A DNA stretch of 64,000 bases from Streptomyces sp. NBC_01341 (GTDB lineage: Bacteria; Actinomycetota; Actinomycetes; Streptomycetales; Streptomycetaceae): assembly GCF_035946055.1 (NCBI RefSeq), contig NZ_CP108364.1, forward strand, positions 5,890,001-5,954,000, given 5' to 3'. The notes beneath the pieces were generated by a model that was not told the DNA's origin, made no database searches, and was given only the letters and a program-made list of their open reading frames with translations. The translations under genes and the position numbers were made by a program. Numbering within the stretch: position 1 is the first letter of the stretch; each line of letters opens with the position of its first letter. Positions 24,959 through 32,698 of this stretch are shown here, piece by piece.

Positions 24959-26199
24959 TGCCCGGCGAACCACGGCCCGGCAGGGGCTGGCTGCTCCGCC
25001 TCGTCATCGCCTTCGCCTTCGCGCAGGGGGCGGTGTCGATGGCGCGGCCCGCCGTCTCCTACCGGGCCCTCTCGCTCGGCGCCGACGAACGTGCCGTCGG
25101 CGTCATCGCGGGTGTCTACGCGCTGCTGCCGCTCCTCGCCGCCGTACCCCTCGGACGGCGGACCGACCACGGCCGCTGCGCACCCCTGCTGCCCCTCGGC
25201 GTCGTCCTGATCGGCGGCGGCTGCGCCCTCAGCGGCGCCTCGGGCTCGCTCCCGGTCCTGGCCGCCTGGAGCGGAGTGATGGGCCTCGGCCACCTGTGTT
25301 TCGTCATCGGCGCCCAGTCGCTCGTCGCCCGGCAGTCGGCCCCGGCCGAACAGGACCGCGATTTCGGCCACTTCACCATCGGCGCCTCCCTGGGCCAGCT
25401 CATCGGGCCGATCGCCGCAGGCTGCCTGGTCTCCGAGCGGGACGGGGCCATGGCCCGCACGAGCGCTCTCGCCCTGCTCGTCTCGGCGGCCGTCGCCGCG
25501 GTCTCCCTCACCTGGCTGTGGCGCATCGAGCACGTGCGGTCCGCCTCCCCGCCCCCGCGGGGAGCCGTGAAGGTACCGGTCGGCGGCATCCTGCGGAGCA
25601 GAGGGGTCCTGGCGGGCATCTTCGTCAGCCTCGCCGTGCTGAGCGCCACGGACATCCTCACCGCCTACCTGCCGGTCGTCGGCGAGGACCGCGGGATCGC
25701 GCCCGCCACCGTGGGTCTTCTCCTCAGTCTGCGGGCGGCCGCGACCATCGCCTGCAGACTTGTCATGACGCCGATGCTGCGCCTGCTCGGCCGGGCAGCC
25801 CTGCTCTCCGTGACCTGCCTGGCCGGCGGCCTCCTCTGTGCGGCGGTGGCGCTGCCCGTACCCGTCGGGGCGCTCGCCGTCGTGCTCGGCGCCCTGGGCT
25901 TCTGCCTCGGCGTCGGCCAGCCGCTGTCCATGACCACAGTCGTCCGGGCGGCTCCCGCGGCGGCCCGCTCGACCGCCCTCGCGCTCAGGCTGACCGGCAA
26001 CCGGCTGGGTCAGGTCGCCGCCCCCGCGTCGGCCGGCCTGATCGCCGGACTCGCGGGCACGGCGGCGCCGTTCGTGATGCTGGGTGCCCTGCTCCTCACG
26101 GCCGCGGGGCTCGGCCTGCGGAGCGGCGGGGCCGGGGACGCGCCCGGCCCCGCACCCGTCCCCGGCGAGCGTGCCCGGGCAGGGCGGAACCCCGGCTGA
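24958..26199 (+). CDS. MFS transporter
   Basis: A 413-aa protein with twelve predicted membrane helices. The family loop between helices 2 and 3 reads LGRRTDHGRCAP, and a central hydrophilic loop lies at about 195-215. It looks like a drug/metabolite exporter of the MFS_1 class. It starts one base inside the citrate transporter stop, so the two are translated from one mRNA. This suggests a role linked to citrate or citrate-type siderophore traffic, for example efflux of a chelator, which is inference. The C-terminus is a Pro/Gly-rich tail. Confidence 0.85.
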   Translation: MPGEPRPGRGWLLRLVIAFAFAQGAVSMARPAVSYRALSLGADERAVGVIAGVYALLPLLAAVPLGRRTDHGRCAPLLPLGVVLIGGGCALSGASGSLPVLAAWSGVMGLGHLCFVIGAQSLVARQSAPAEQDRDFGHFTIGASLGQLIGPIAAGCLVSERDGAMARTSALALLVSAAVAAVSLTWLWRIEHVRSASPPPRGAVKVPVGGILRSRGVLAGIFVSLAVLSATDILTAYLPVVGEDRGIAPATVGLLLSLRAAATIACRLVMTPMLRLLGRAALLSVTCLAGGLLCAAVALPVPVGALAVVLGALGFCLGVGQPLSMTTVVRAAPAAARSTALALRLTGNRLGQVAAPASAGLIAGLAGTAAPFVMLGALLLTAAGLGLRSGGAGDAPGPAPVPGERARAGRNPG

Positions 26200-26284
26200 G
26201 CCCCCCGGCCGCCGTCCCGCGCCTGTGGCCACGCGGCGAGCAGGCACCGGGACATCCGCGGCGAGCCGTGCGACCCGTGGGCCC

Positions 26285-26296
26285 GTCACGCGTGAC
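26285..26296. promoter_or_regulatory. 12-bp perfect palindrome upstream of ALDH gene
   Basis: GTCACGCGTGAC, a perfect dyad 31 bp before the 19-bp TetR-type element. It may be a second regulator site or chance in GC-rich DNA. The remainder of 26200-26418 holds no gene. Confidence 0.3.
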
Positions 26297-26326
26297 CTGT
26301 GTCTCCGGCCGTTCCCTGGCGCCGAA

Positions 26327-26345
26327 AAACTAACAGCGCTAGTTT
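26327..26345. promoter_or_regulatory. TetR operator in front of the ALDH-ADH operon
   Basis: Imperfect 19-bp palindrome AAACTA...TAGTTT with a GC core. It matches 16 of 19 bases of the complement of the element at 30991-31009 beside a TetR gene. Placed 74 bp before the ALDH start. Confidence 0.65.
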
Positions 26346-26418
26346 GGGGCCGGGACGGCATCCGTCCGTACGACGCACGGCTTCGGCGGCAGGCACAGCG
26401 AGCCCGGGAGGGGCAGCC

Positions 26419-27813
26419 ATGAAGGCGCATGACGGGATGTACATCGGCGGGGAGTGGCGGCCCGCCGCGGGAAAGGACACGATCGCGGTCGTGAACCCGG
26501 CGGACGAGCAGGTCATCGGACACGTCCCGGCGGGCACCGCCGAGGACGTCGACGCCGCGGTGCGCGCCGCCCGCGCGGCCTTCCCCGGCTGGGCCGCAAC
26601 CCCGCCCGCCGAGCGCGCCGCCCGGCTCACGGCCCTGCGCGACTCGCTCGCGGCCCGCGCGGACGAGATCGCCGAGACCGTCACCGCCGAACTCGGCTCA
26701 CCGCTCCCGCTGTCCCGGGCGGTGCACGCGGGCGTACCGGTGCTCGTGGCAGGTTCGTACGCGGAACTGGCCGCCTCCCACGCCTTCGAGGAGAAGCTGG
26801 GGAACTCCACCGTCCTGCTGGAGCCCGTCGGCGTCGTCGGGGCGATCACGCCCTGGAACTACCCCCTGCACCAGATCGTCGCCAAGGTGGCCCCCGCGCT
26901 CGCCGCCGGCTGCACCGTCGTCCTGAAGCCCGCCGAGGACACCCCGCTCACCGCGCAGCTCTTCGCCGAGGTCACCCAGGAGGCCGGCCTGCCCGCCGGA
27001 GTCTTCAACCTGGTCACCGGGACCGGTGCCGTCGCGGGTCAGGCGCTCGCCGGGCACGAGGACGTCGACCTCGTGTCGTTCACCGGGTCCACCGCGGTCG
27101 GCAGGCAGATCGGCGCCACCGCGGGCGCCGCCGTGAAGCGTGTCGCCCTGGAGCTCGGCGGCAAGTCCGCCAACGTGATCCTGCCGGGCGCCGACCTCGC
27201 CAAGGCCGTCAACGTCGGCGTCGCCAACGTGATGTCCAACTCCGGCCAGACGTGCAGCGCCTGGACCCGGATGCTCGTCGACGCGGAGCGCTACGAGGAG
27301 GCCGTGGCACTCGCCGCGGCGGCCGTCGCCAAGTACGTCCCCGGGGAGCGCGTCGGCCCCGTCGTCAACGCCAAGCAGCAGGACAGGGTGCGGGGTTACA
27401 TCGAGAAGGGCGTCGAGGAGGGGGCCCGACTGGTCGCGGGAGGCCCCGAGGCACCCAAGGAGCGGGGCTACTACGTCAGCCCCACCGTCTTCGCCGACGT
27501 CACCCCGGACATGACCATCGCGCAGGAGGAGATTTTCGGCCCGGTGCTCTCGATCCTGCGGTACGAGGACGAGGACGACGCCCTGCGGATCGCCAACGAC
27601 ACCGTGTACGGGCTGGCCGGAGCCGTATGGGCGGCCGACGACGACGAGGCCGTGGCCTTCGCCCGCCGCATGGACACCGGGCAGGTCGACATCAACGGCG
27701 GGCGCTTCAACCCCCTCGCCCCCTTCGGCGGCTACAAGCAGTCGGGGGTCGGTCGCGAACTCGGCCCGCACGGCCTCTCCGAGTACCTCCAGACCAAGTC
27801 CCTCCAGTTCTGA
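26419..27813 (+). CDS. Aldehyde dehydrogenase
   Basis: A 464-aa cytosolic NAD(P)-dependent enzyme oxidising an aldehyde to the acid. Catalytic Cys279 is in SGQTCSAWTRM and general-base Glu245 is in LELGGKSAN. The NAD site has TPWNYP and FTGSTAVGRQI, and the C-terminal motif is EEIFGPVLSI. GGGAGGGG lies before ATG 26419. It is followed after 31 bp by a zinc alcohol dehydrogenase, giving an alcohol to aldehyde to acid route. The operon carries the same TetR-type operator as the acyl-CoA dehydrogenase region at 31 kb, suggesting that the acid is then activated and degraded as acyl-CoA. Confidence 0.92.
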   Translation: MKAHDGMYIGGEWRPAAGKDTIAVVNPADEQVIGHVPAGTAEDVDAAVRAARAAFPGWAATPPAERAARLTALRDSLAARADEIAETVTAELGSPLPLSRAVHAGVPVLVAGSYAELAASHAFEEKLGNSTVLLEPVGVVGAITPWNYPLHQIVAKVAPALAAGCTVVLKPAEDTPLTAQLFAEVTQEAGLPAGVFNLVTGTGAVAGQALAGHEDVDLVSFTGSTAVGRQIGATAGAAVKRVALELGGKSANVILPGADLAKAVNVGVANVMSNSGQTCSAWTRMLVDAERYEEAVALAAAAVAKYVPGERVGPVVNAKQQDRVRGYIEKGVEEGARLVAGGPEAPKERGYYVSPTVFADVTPDMTIAQEEIFGPVLSILRYEDEDDALRIANDTVYGLAGAVWAADDDEAVAFARRMDTGQVDINGGRFNPLAPFGGYKQSGVGRELGPHGLSEYLQTKSLQF

Positions 27814-27844
27814 GTCCCACGCCGATCCGCCGAGGAGTCAATTC

Positions 27845-28924
27845 GTGGTCCGCGCCGCCGTACTGCCCGCCGTCGGTTCTCCCCTGGAGATCACCGACAT
27901 CGAACTCCCGCAGCCCGGCCCCGGCCAGGTGAGCGTCAGGCTCACCGCCGCCGGGGTCTGCCACTCCGACCTGTCCCTGTCCAACGGCACCATGCGGCTG
28001 CCGGTCCCCGCCGTCCTCGGCCACGAGGGCGCCGGTACGGTGCTCGCCGTCGGCGAGGGTGTCACCCACGTCGCCACGGGCGACCCCGTGGTCCTCAACT
28101 GGGCGCCGTCCTGCGGGGTGTGCTTCCACTGCGGGATCGGCGAGGTCTGGCTCTGCGCCGACGCGCTGAAGGGCGCAGCCCGCGTCCACGCCCGTACGGC
28201 CGACGGGACCGAGCTGCACCCGGGGCTCAACGTCGCCGCGTTCGCCCAGGAGACCCTCGTCGCCGCGAACTGCGTGCTGCCCGCCCCGGACGGCATCCCG
28301 CTCGACGACGCCGCCCTGCTCGGCTGCGCCGTCCTGACCGGATACGGCGCGGTGCACCACTCCGCCCGGGTGCGCGAGGGCGAGAGCGTCGTCGTCTTCG
28401 GGATCGGCGGCGTGGGCCTCGCGGTCCTGCAGGCGGCCCGGATCGCGGGGGCGTCGAGGATCATCGCCGTCGACGTGTCACCGGAGAAGGAGGAACTGGC
28501 CCGCCGGGCCGGCGCCACCGACTACGTCGTCGCCTCCGACACCACCCCCCGTGCCGTACGCAAACTCACCGGCGGTCAGGGCGCGGACGTGGCCGTGGAA
28601 TGCGTCGGGCGGCCCGCCACGATCCGGGGGGCCTGGGAGTCCACCCGCAGGGGCGGCCGGACCACGGTCGTCGGCATCGGCGGCAAGGACCAGACGGTGT
28701 CGTTCAACGCCCTGGAGATCTTCCACTGGGGCCGCTCGCTGACCGGCTGCGTCTACGGCGACAGCGTGCCCGAGCGCGATCTGCCGGTGCTGGCCGAGCA
28801 CATCCGCGCGGGCCGTTTCGACCTCTCGATGATGGTCACCGAGCGGATCGCGCTCGAGGACATCCCGGCGGCCTTCGAGAACATGGTCGCGGGCAAGGGC
28901 GGACGCGCGCTGGTGGTCTTCTGA
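27845..28924 (+). CDS. Zinc-dependent alcohol dehydrogenase (MDR family)
   Basis: A 359-aa medium-chain dehydrogenase with start GTG 27845 after GAGGAG. Catalytic zinc ligands are in GVCHSDLS and GHEGAGTV. The structural zinc loop has four cysteines in CGVCFHCGIGEVWLC, and the Rossmann motif is GIGGVGLAV. It resembles class III-like actinobacterial alcohol dehydrogenases, including the mycothiol-dependent type at 61.4 kb, but lacks the mycothiol enzyme's sequence around the cysteine loop. It probably interconverts a primary alcohol and the aldehyde used by the upstream ALDH. The physiological alcohol is not identifiable. Confidence 0.88.
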   Translation: MVRAAVLPAVGSPLEITDIELPQPGPGQVSVRLTAAGVCHSDLSLSNGTMRLPVPAVLGHEGAGTVLAVGEGVTHVATGDPVVLNWAPSCGVCFHCGIGEVWLCADALKGAARVHARTADGTELHPGLNVAAFAQETLVAANCVLPAPDGIPLDDAALLGCAVLTGYGAVHHSARVREGESVVVFGIGGVGLAVLQAARIAGASRIIAVDVSPEKEELARRAGATDYVVASDTTPRAVRKLTGGQGADVAVECVGRPATIRGAWESTRRGGRTTVVGIGGKDQTVSFNALEIFHWGRSLTGCVYGDSVPERDLPVLAEHIRAGRFDLSMMVTERIALEDIPAAFENMVAGKGGRALVVF

Positions 28925-28954
28925 CCGGATGTGAGGAACCGGACGTGAGGAGCC

Positions 28955-29004
28955 GGGGTGGCGCGTCGCCGCCCCGCCCTCGCGTCGCTCTCGGGAGCCA
29001 CCCC
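28955..29004. terminator. Possible terminator between ADH and EamA genes
   Basis: Arms GGGGTGGC (28955-28962) / GCCACCCC (28997-29004) with a long 34-base internal segment, between convergent genes. Just before it the sequence CCGGAYGTGAGGA occurs twice in tandem (28925-28952). Confidence 0.35.
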
Positions 29005-29069
29005 TTCGGCCGTGCGTCGGGCCGCGACGATTCCCCCTGAGCGGCCGAGGTCCCGCACGGCCTCCGTCC

Positions 29070-30083
29070 TCAGGGTCGGTCCACCGCCGCGTGCTCGGCC
29101 TCGGCGGGCGGCTTGACCGCCACCTGCTCCGTCACCGCGGGCGGGTCCGCCACGACCGCCCGGCCGCCGGACGTGCCGCCCCGCCGCCCACGGGTCCGTG
29201 AGACCGCCACCCCGGCCAGGCACAGCAGCCCGCCCCCCACGGTGAGCAGCGCGGGAACCTCGTCGAGCAGGACCCACGACATCAGCACCACCAGGGCGGG
29301 TACCGCGTACGTCGTGGCGCCCATCCGCCCCGCGGTCGTCCTCGCCAGGGCGTACGCCCACGTCGTGAAGGCCAGGGCCGTAGGGAACACGCCGAGGTAG
29401 ACCATGTTCAGGGTGGCCGACAGCGGGGCGTGGGCCGCCTCGGAGACGAGCACCCCGCTGAACGGCAGGCAGGCGGCCGTACCGATCAGGCAGCCGAACG
29501 TGGTGATCTGCAAGGGGGAACCGTGCCGCAGCGCGGGCTTCTGGATGACCACCCCGCCCGCGTACGACAGTGCGGCCAGCAGGCACAGGAGCACGCCCAG
29601 CACGGAGGAACCGCCGTGGCCCGACATCGACAGGCCGACGACGACGGCCCCCGCGAACGAGACGCCCATGCCGGTCAGGAGCCGGCGCGGCAGGCTCTCC
29701 CCGAAGAGCTTGGCGCCCAGCAGCGCCATCAGGATCGGCCCGATGTTCACGATCATGGCCGCCGTACCCGCGTCGACCTGCTGTTCACCCCAGTTGAGCA
29801 CCATCATGTAGAGCCCGAACCACAGCAGCCCGGATCCGACGATGCCGGGCCACGCCGCCCGCGACGGCAGCCCCTCGCGGCGCAGCAGGAGGATCGCGCC
29901 GAGGGTCAGCGAGCCCGCGAGCAGCCGGCCCAGGGCCAGTGCGCCGGGGGAGTAGGCCTCGCCGGCGCTGCGGATGGAGACGAAGGCCGAGGCCCAGAGG
30001 AGCACGGTGGTGCAGGCTGCGGCCGGGGCGCGCCAGTCGCGTACCGGTGGGGAGGCCACAGGTGGTGGCGGTGTCGAGGTCAT
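29070..30083 (-). CDS. EamA/DMT family exporter
   Basis: A 337-aa membrane protein of ten hydrophobic helices in two EamA halves (residues about 18-150 and 165-300), with short hydrophilic ends. Such proteins export amino acids, metabolites or drugs. The C-terminal tail (RTRGRRGG and a Pro/Ala/Val-rich end) is cytosolic. It stands alone, with a 14-bp perfect palindrome 52 bp upstream. The substrate is unknown. Confidence 0.85.
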   Translation of the reverse strand: MTSTPPPPVASPPVRDWRAPAAACTTVLLWASAFVSIRSAGEAYSPGALALGRLLAGSLTLGAILLLRREGLPSRAAWPGIVGSGLLWFGLYMMVLNWGEQQVDAGTAAMIVNIGPILMALLGAKLFGESLPRRLLTGMGVSFAGAVVVGLSMSGHGGSSVLGVLLCLLAALSYAGGVVIQKPALRHGSPLQITTFGCLIGTAACLPFSGVLVSEAAHAPLSATLNMVYLGVFPTALAFTTWAYALARTTAGRMGATTYAVPALVVLMSWVLLDEVPALLTVGGGLLCLAGVAVSRTRGRRGGTSGGRAVVADPPAVTEQVAVKPPAEAEHAAVDRP

Positions 30084-30134
30084 GACGACGACCGTAGGGC
30101 CGTCACGCTTCGGGGCCCACCGAATTGTCAGGGA

Positions 30135-30148
30135 GCGTCAATTGACGC
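30135..30148. promoter_or_regulatory. Perfect palindrome upstream of the EamA gene
   Basis: GCGTCAATTGACGC, 14 bp perfect dyad, AT-rich at its centre. The minus-strand TTGACG could also serve as a -35 hexamer for the exporter. The rest of 30084-30287 holds no gene. Confidence 0.4.
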
Positions 30149-30287
30149 CGCCTCGACTCCCCGGAGCGTGGACAGCGCTTGCCGCCCCGGGCGGGTCGCC
30201 CGCACCGCTCTCCCGGTCCCGACCCCGCTCGCACCATCCGGCGTCCAGCCGGGGCGCGATCGGGTCGTGCGTCGTACGGGCCATGCG

Positions 30288-30962
30288 TCAGGAACCGTTC
30301 GGTGGCGGCCGAACCGCACGGCCGGCCGCTGCCTGCTCGTACTGCAGTTCCAGGCCGTCCAGCAGAGCGCGCAACCCGGTCTCGAACGCGCCCTCGTCGA
30401 CCTGCTGACGGCGGTCGGCCAGCAGGTGGGCCTGGCCGAGGTGGGGGTAGTCGGCGGGGTCGTACGCGGTCTCGTCGTCGACGAATCCGCGCGCGAAGGA
30501 GCCGAGGGCCGAGCCGGTGATGAAGTAGCGCATCAGCGCGCCGATGTAGGTGGCCTGCGAGGGCGGCCAGCCCGCCCGGACCATGGCGCCGAAGACCGCG
30601 TCGGCGACCCGCAGGCCGGCCGGGCGGCGGCCCGGGCCCTGGGCGAGCACCGGCACGATGTGCGGGTGCGCGGCGAGCGCCGCCCGGTAGGAGACGGCCC
30701 AGTCGTGCAGGGCGGCGGGCCAGTCGCGCGGGTCGGACTCCTCGAACATCGACAGGTCGACCTGTGCCGAGACGGCGTCGGCGACCGCGTCGAGGATCTC
30801 GTCCTTGTTCCGGAAGTGGTTGTAGAGCGAGGGCCCGCTGACCCCGAGTTCCGCGGCGAGGCGCCGGGTCGAGACCGCGCCCAGTCCCTCGGCGTCCACG
30901 AGCGCGCGCGCCGCCTCGACGATGCGGTCTCTGCTCAGGAGGGGCTTGCGCGGTCGGGCCAT
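30288..30962 (-). CDS. TetR family regulator of acyl-CoA/alcohol catabolism
   Basis: A 224-aa regulator. The HTH is at residues about 8-55 (LSRDRIVEAARALVDAEG, TRRLAAELGVSGPSLYNHFRNKDEILDAV region), followed by a TetR_C_1-like ligand domain. Start is taken at ATG 30962; ATG 30971 is three codons upstream. It is divergent from the acyl-CoA dehydrogenase at 31028, with a 19-bp palindrome in the 65-bp gap. A sister element lies before the ALDH-ADH operon, so I infer a small regulon. Its effector could be an acyl-CoA. Confidence 0.87.
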   Translation of the reverse strand: MARPRKPLLSRDRIVEAARALVDAEGLGAVSTRRLAAELGVSGPSLYNHFRNKDEILDAVADAVSAQVDLSMFEESDPRDWPAALHDWAVSYRAALAAHPHIVPVLAQGPGRRPAGLRVADAVFGAMVRAGWPPSQATYIGALMRYFITGSALGSFARGFVDDETAYDPADYPHLGQAHLLADRRQQVDEGAFETGLRALLDGLELQYEQAAAGRAVRPPPNGS

Positions 30963-30990
30963 GCGGCACATAGTAGGGCCTGCGAATCAA

Positions 30991-31009
30991 AAACTAGCGG
31001 TGCTAATTT
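30991..31009. promoter_or_regulatory. TetR operator between TetR and acyl-CoA dehydrogenase
   Basis: AAACTAGCGGTGCTAATTT, a 19-bp imperfect palindrome ending 18 bp before the acyl-CoA dehydrogenase start and lying 28 bp from the TetR start. It shares 15-16 of 19 bases with the element at 26327-26345, depending on orientation. Confidence 0.75.
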
Positions 31010-31027
31010 AAAGTGGGGTGTCGCAGG

Positions 31028-32215
31028 ATGAACCTGGAGCTGAGCGAGGAGCAGGAAGCCGTCCGGCAGCTCGCCGAGGACTTCGTCGCACGGGAGATCA
31101 CCCCGCATGTCGTCGAGTGGGACCGTGCCGAAAGTGTCGACAAATCGATCGTGAAGAAGCTTGGCGCCCTGGGCTTCCTGGGGCTGACCATTCCCGAGGA
31201 GTACGGCGGTTCCGGCGGCGACCACCTCGCGTACTGCCTGGTCACCGAAGAGCTCGGGCGCGGGGACTCCTCCGTGCGCGGCATCGTGTCCGTATCGCTC
31301 GGGCTCGTCGCCAAGACCATCGCGTCCTGGGGGAGCGAGGAGCAGAAGCGGCGGTGGCTGCCGCCCCTCACCGCGGGCGACGCCGTGGGCTGCTTCGGCC
31401 TCACCGAACCGGGCACGGGCTCCGACGCCGGCAACCTCACCACCCGTGCCGTGCGCGACGTAGGGGGCACCTCACGCTCGAGCGAGGCCGGGAGTGGGGG
31501 AGAGTACGTGCTCAACGGCACCAAGATGTTCATCACCAACGGCACCTGGGCCGACGTGGTCCTGCTCTTCGCCCGCACCGGCGACGCCCCGGGGCACCGG
31601 GGGATCTCCGCGTTCCTGGTGCCGGCCGACTCCCCGGGTCTGACCCGGCGTACGGTCCACGGCAAACTCGGGCTGCGCGGCCAGGCCACCGCCGAACTGG
31701 TCCTGGAGGACGTCCGCGTCCCCGCCTCGGCCATGTTGGGCCCCGAGGGGAAGGGCTTCTCCGTCGCCATGTCCGCCCTCGCCAAGGGGCGGATGTCCGT
31801 CGCGGCCGGCTGCGTCGGGATCGCCCAGGCCGCACTGGACGCGGCGGTGCGCTACGCGGGCGAACGCGAGCAGTTCGGCAAGCCCATCGCCAGCTACCAA
31901 CTGGTCCAGGAGCTCATCAGCGACATCTCCGTGGACGTCGACGCCGCCCGGATGCTGACCTGGCGCGTGGCCGACCTCGTCGACCGGGGGCAGGACTTCG
32001 CCACCGCGGCGTCGACGGCCAAGCTCTTCGCCTCCGAAGCCGCGGTGCGCGCCGCCAACAACGCGCTCCAGGTCTTCGGCGGCTACGGCTACATCGACGA
32101 GTACCCCGTCGGCAAGCTCGTCAGGGACGCCCGCGTGATGACCCTGTACGAGGGCACCAGCCAGATCCAGAAGCTCATCATCGGCCGCGCCCTGACGGGC
32201 GTCTCCGCCTTCTGA
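31028..32215 (+). CDS. Acyl-CoA dehydrogenase
   Basis: A 395-aa FAD enzyme introducing an alpha-beta double bond into an acyl-CoA. Family features are LTEPGTGSDAGNLTT (FAD/substrate loop), KMFITNG, the helical C-terminal domain with REQFGKPIASYQLVQ, and YEGTSQIQKLIIGR containing the probable catalytic Glu. It is unusual for an in-frame insertion of about 14 residues (VGGTSRSSEAGSGG, near 145-158), encoded by a short repeat-like sequence at 31461-31501; ordinary relatives run straight from the Arg-Asp to EYVLNG. It diverges from its likely TetR repressor. Confidence 0.92.
   Translation: MNLELSEEQEAVRQLAEDFVAREITPHVVEWDRAESVDKSIVKKLGALGFLGLTIPEEYGGSGGDHLAYCLVTEELGRGDSSVRGIVSVSLGLVAKTIASWGSEEQKRRWLPPLTAGDAVGCFGLTEPGTGSDAGNLTTRAVRDVGGTSRSSEAGSGGEYVLNGTKMFITNGTWADVVLLFARTGDAPGHRGISAFLVPADSPGLTRRTVHGKLGLRGQATAELVLEDVRVPASAMLGPEGKGFSVAMSALAKGRMSVAAGCVGIAQAALDAAVRYAGEREQFGKPIASYQLVQELISDISVDVDAARMLTWRVADLVDRGQDFATAASTAKLFASEAAVRAANNALQVFGGYGYIDEYPVGKLVRDARVMTLYEGTSQIQKLIIGRALTGVSAF
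31461..31503 (+). repeat. Streptomyces-type short interspersed repeat inside the acyl-CoA dehydrogenase gene
   Basis: The run starts TAGGGGGCACCTC, has the perfect palindrome CGCTCGAGCG at 31475-31484, and ends GGGAGTGGGGGAGA. From memory near-identical 35-45 bp sequences are scattered in the intergenic regions of many Streptomyces genomes. Here it keeps the reading frame open and adds a Gly/Ser-rich loop. Confidence 0.6.
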
Positions 32216-32226
32216 GCGGTGCCGCG

Positions 32227-32256
32227 CCCGGGCCGGTCCCCCGGGGCCGGCCCCGT
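32227..32256 (+). terminator. Possible terminator after acyl-CoA dehydrogenase
   Basis: A run of inversely repeated CCGGGCCGG / CCGGGGCCGGCCC blocks immediately after the stop can fold into a very GC-rich hairpin. No T-tract. Confidence 0.4.
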
Positions 32257-32264
32257 CTCCTTGA

Positions 32265-32279
32265 GTACTCACTGAGTAC
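32265..32279. promoter_or_regulatory. 15-bp palindrome upstream of the YiaAB gene
   Basis: GTACTCA-C-TGAGTAC, perfect 7-bp arms around one base, 45 bp before the start of the small membrane protein gene. A candidate operator with no obvious cognate regulator nearby. Confidence 0.4.
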
Positions 32280-32324
32280 GCCGACGGATACCGGCGGCCG
32301 GCGGCGCGCCGGATGCTGTGGCAC

Positions 32325-32615
32325 ATGAGTGAGACAACATCGGTCAAGCAGCAGAACACCGCCGCCTTCTACGGCCAGGCCGTCCTCTCCTTCGGCGTGG
32401 CGATCGGGGCCGTGGCCCTCGGCATCTTCTTCCTCGACGCCGACGCCTGGGTGCGGGCCTTCCTCGCCATCGGCGTCCTCTATCTCGTCACCTCGTGCTT
32501 CACCCTCGCCAAGGTCATCAGGGACCGGCAGGAGGCGGGCCAGATCGTGAGCAGGGTCGACCAGGCCCGGCTGGAGAAGATCCTCGCCGAGCACGATCCC
32601 TTCCAGAAGCTCTGA
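32325..32615 (+). CDS. YiaA/YiaB-type small membrane protein
   Basis: A 96-aa inner-membrane protein with two hydrophobic helices (residues about 14-34 AVLSFGVAIGAVALGIFFL and 41-60 FLAIGVLYLVTSCFTLA) and a basic/amphipathic tail. This is the YiaAB two-helix fold, which has no established biochemical role. ATG 32325 is preferred over an ATG four codons upstream. It is preceded by a palindrome and followed by a TetR gene with its own operator. Confidence 0.8.
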   Translation: MSETTSVKQQNTAAFYGQAVLSFGVAIGAVALGIFFLDADAWVRAFLAIGVLYLVTSCFTLAKVIRDRQEAGQIVSRVDQARLEKILAEHDPFQKL

Positions 32616-32634
32616 CGATCTCCGCCTCCGGCGG

Positions 32635-32651
32635 TCTAAGCGCTTGCTCAG
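32635..32651. promoter_or_regulatory. 17-bp operator upstream of TetR gene
   Basis: TCTAAGCGCTTGCTCAG with the AAGCGCTT dyad at its core, 48 bp before the TetR start. An identical 17-base copy lies upstream of the MaoC gene at 33870-33886. Confidence 0.75.
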
Positions 32652-32698
32652 GTTCGCGGTATGGTGTTCGTCCTGCCAGCGGAAAGGGGCACGTGGCG

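Noticed and set aside
30171..30184. AGCGCTTGCC near 30175 as a third copy of the MaoC/TetR operator
   Set aside because: Only nine of 17 bases match and the flanking TCTA / TCAG bases are missing.
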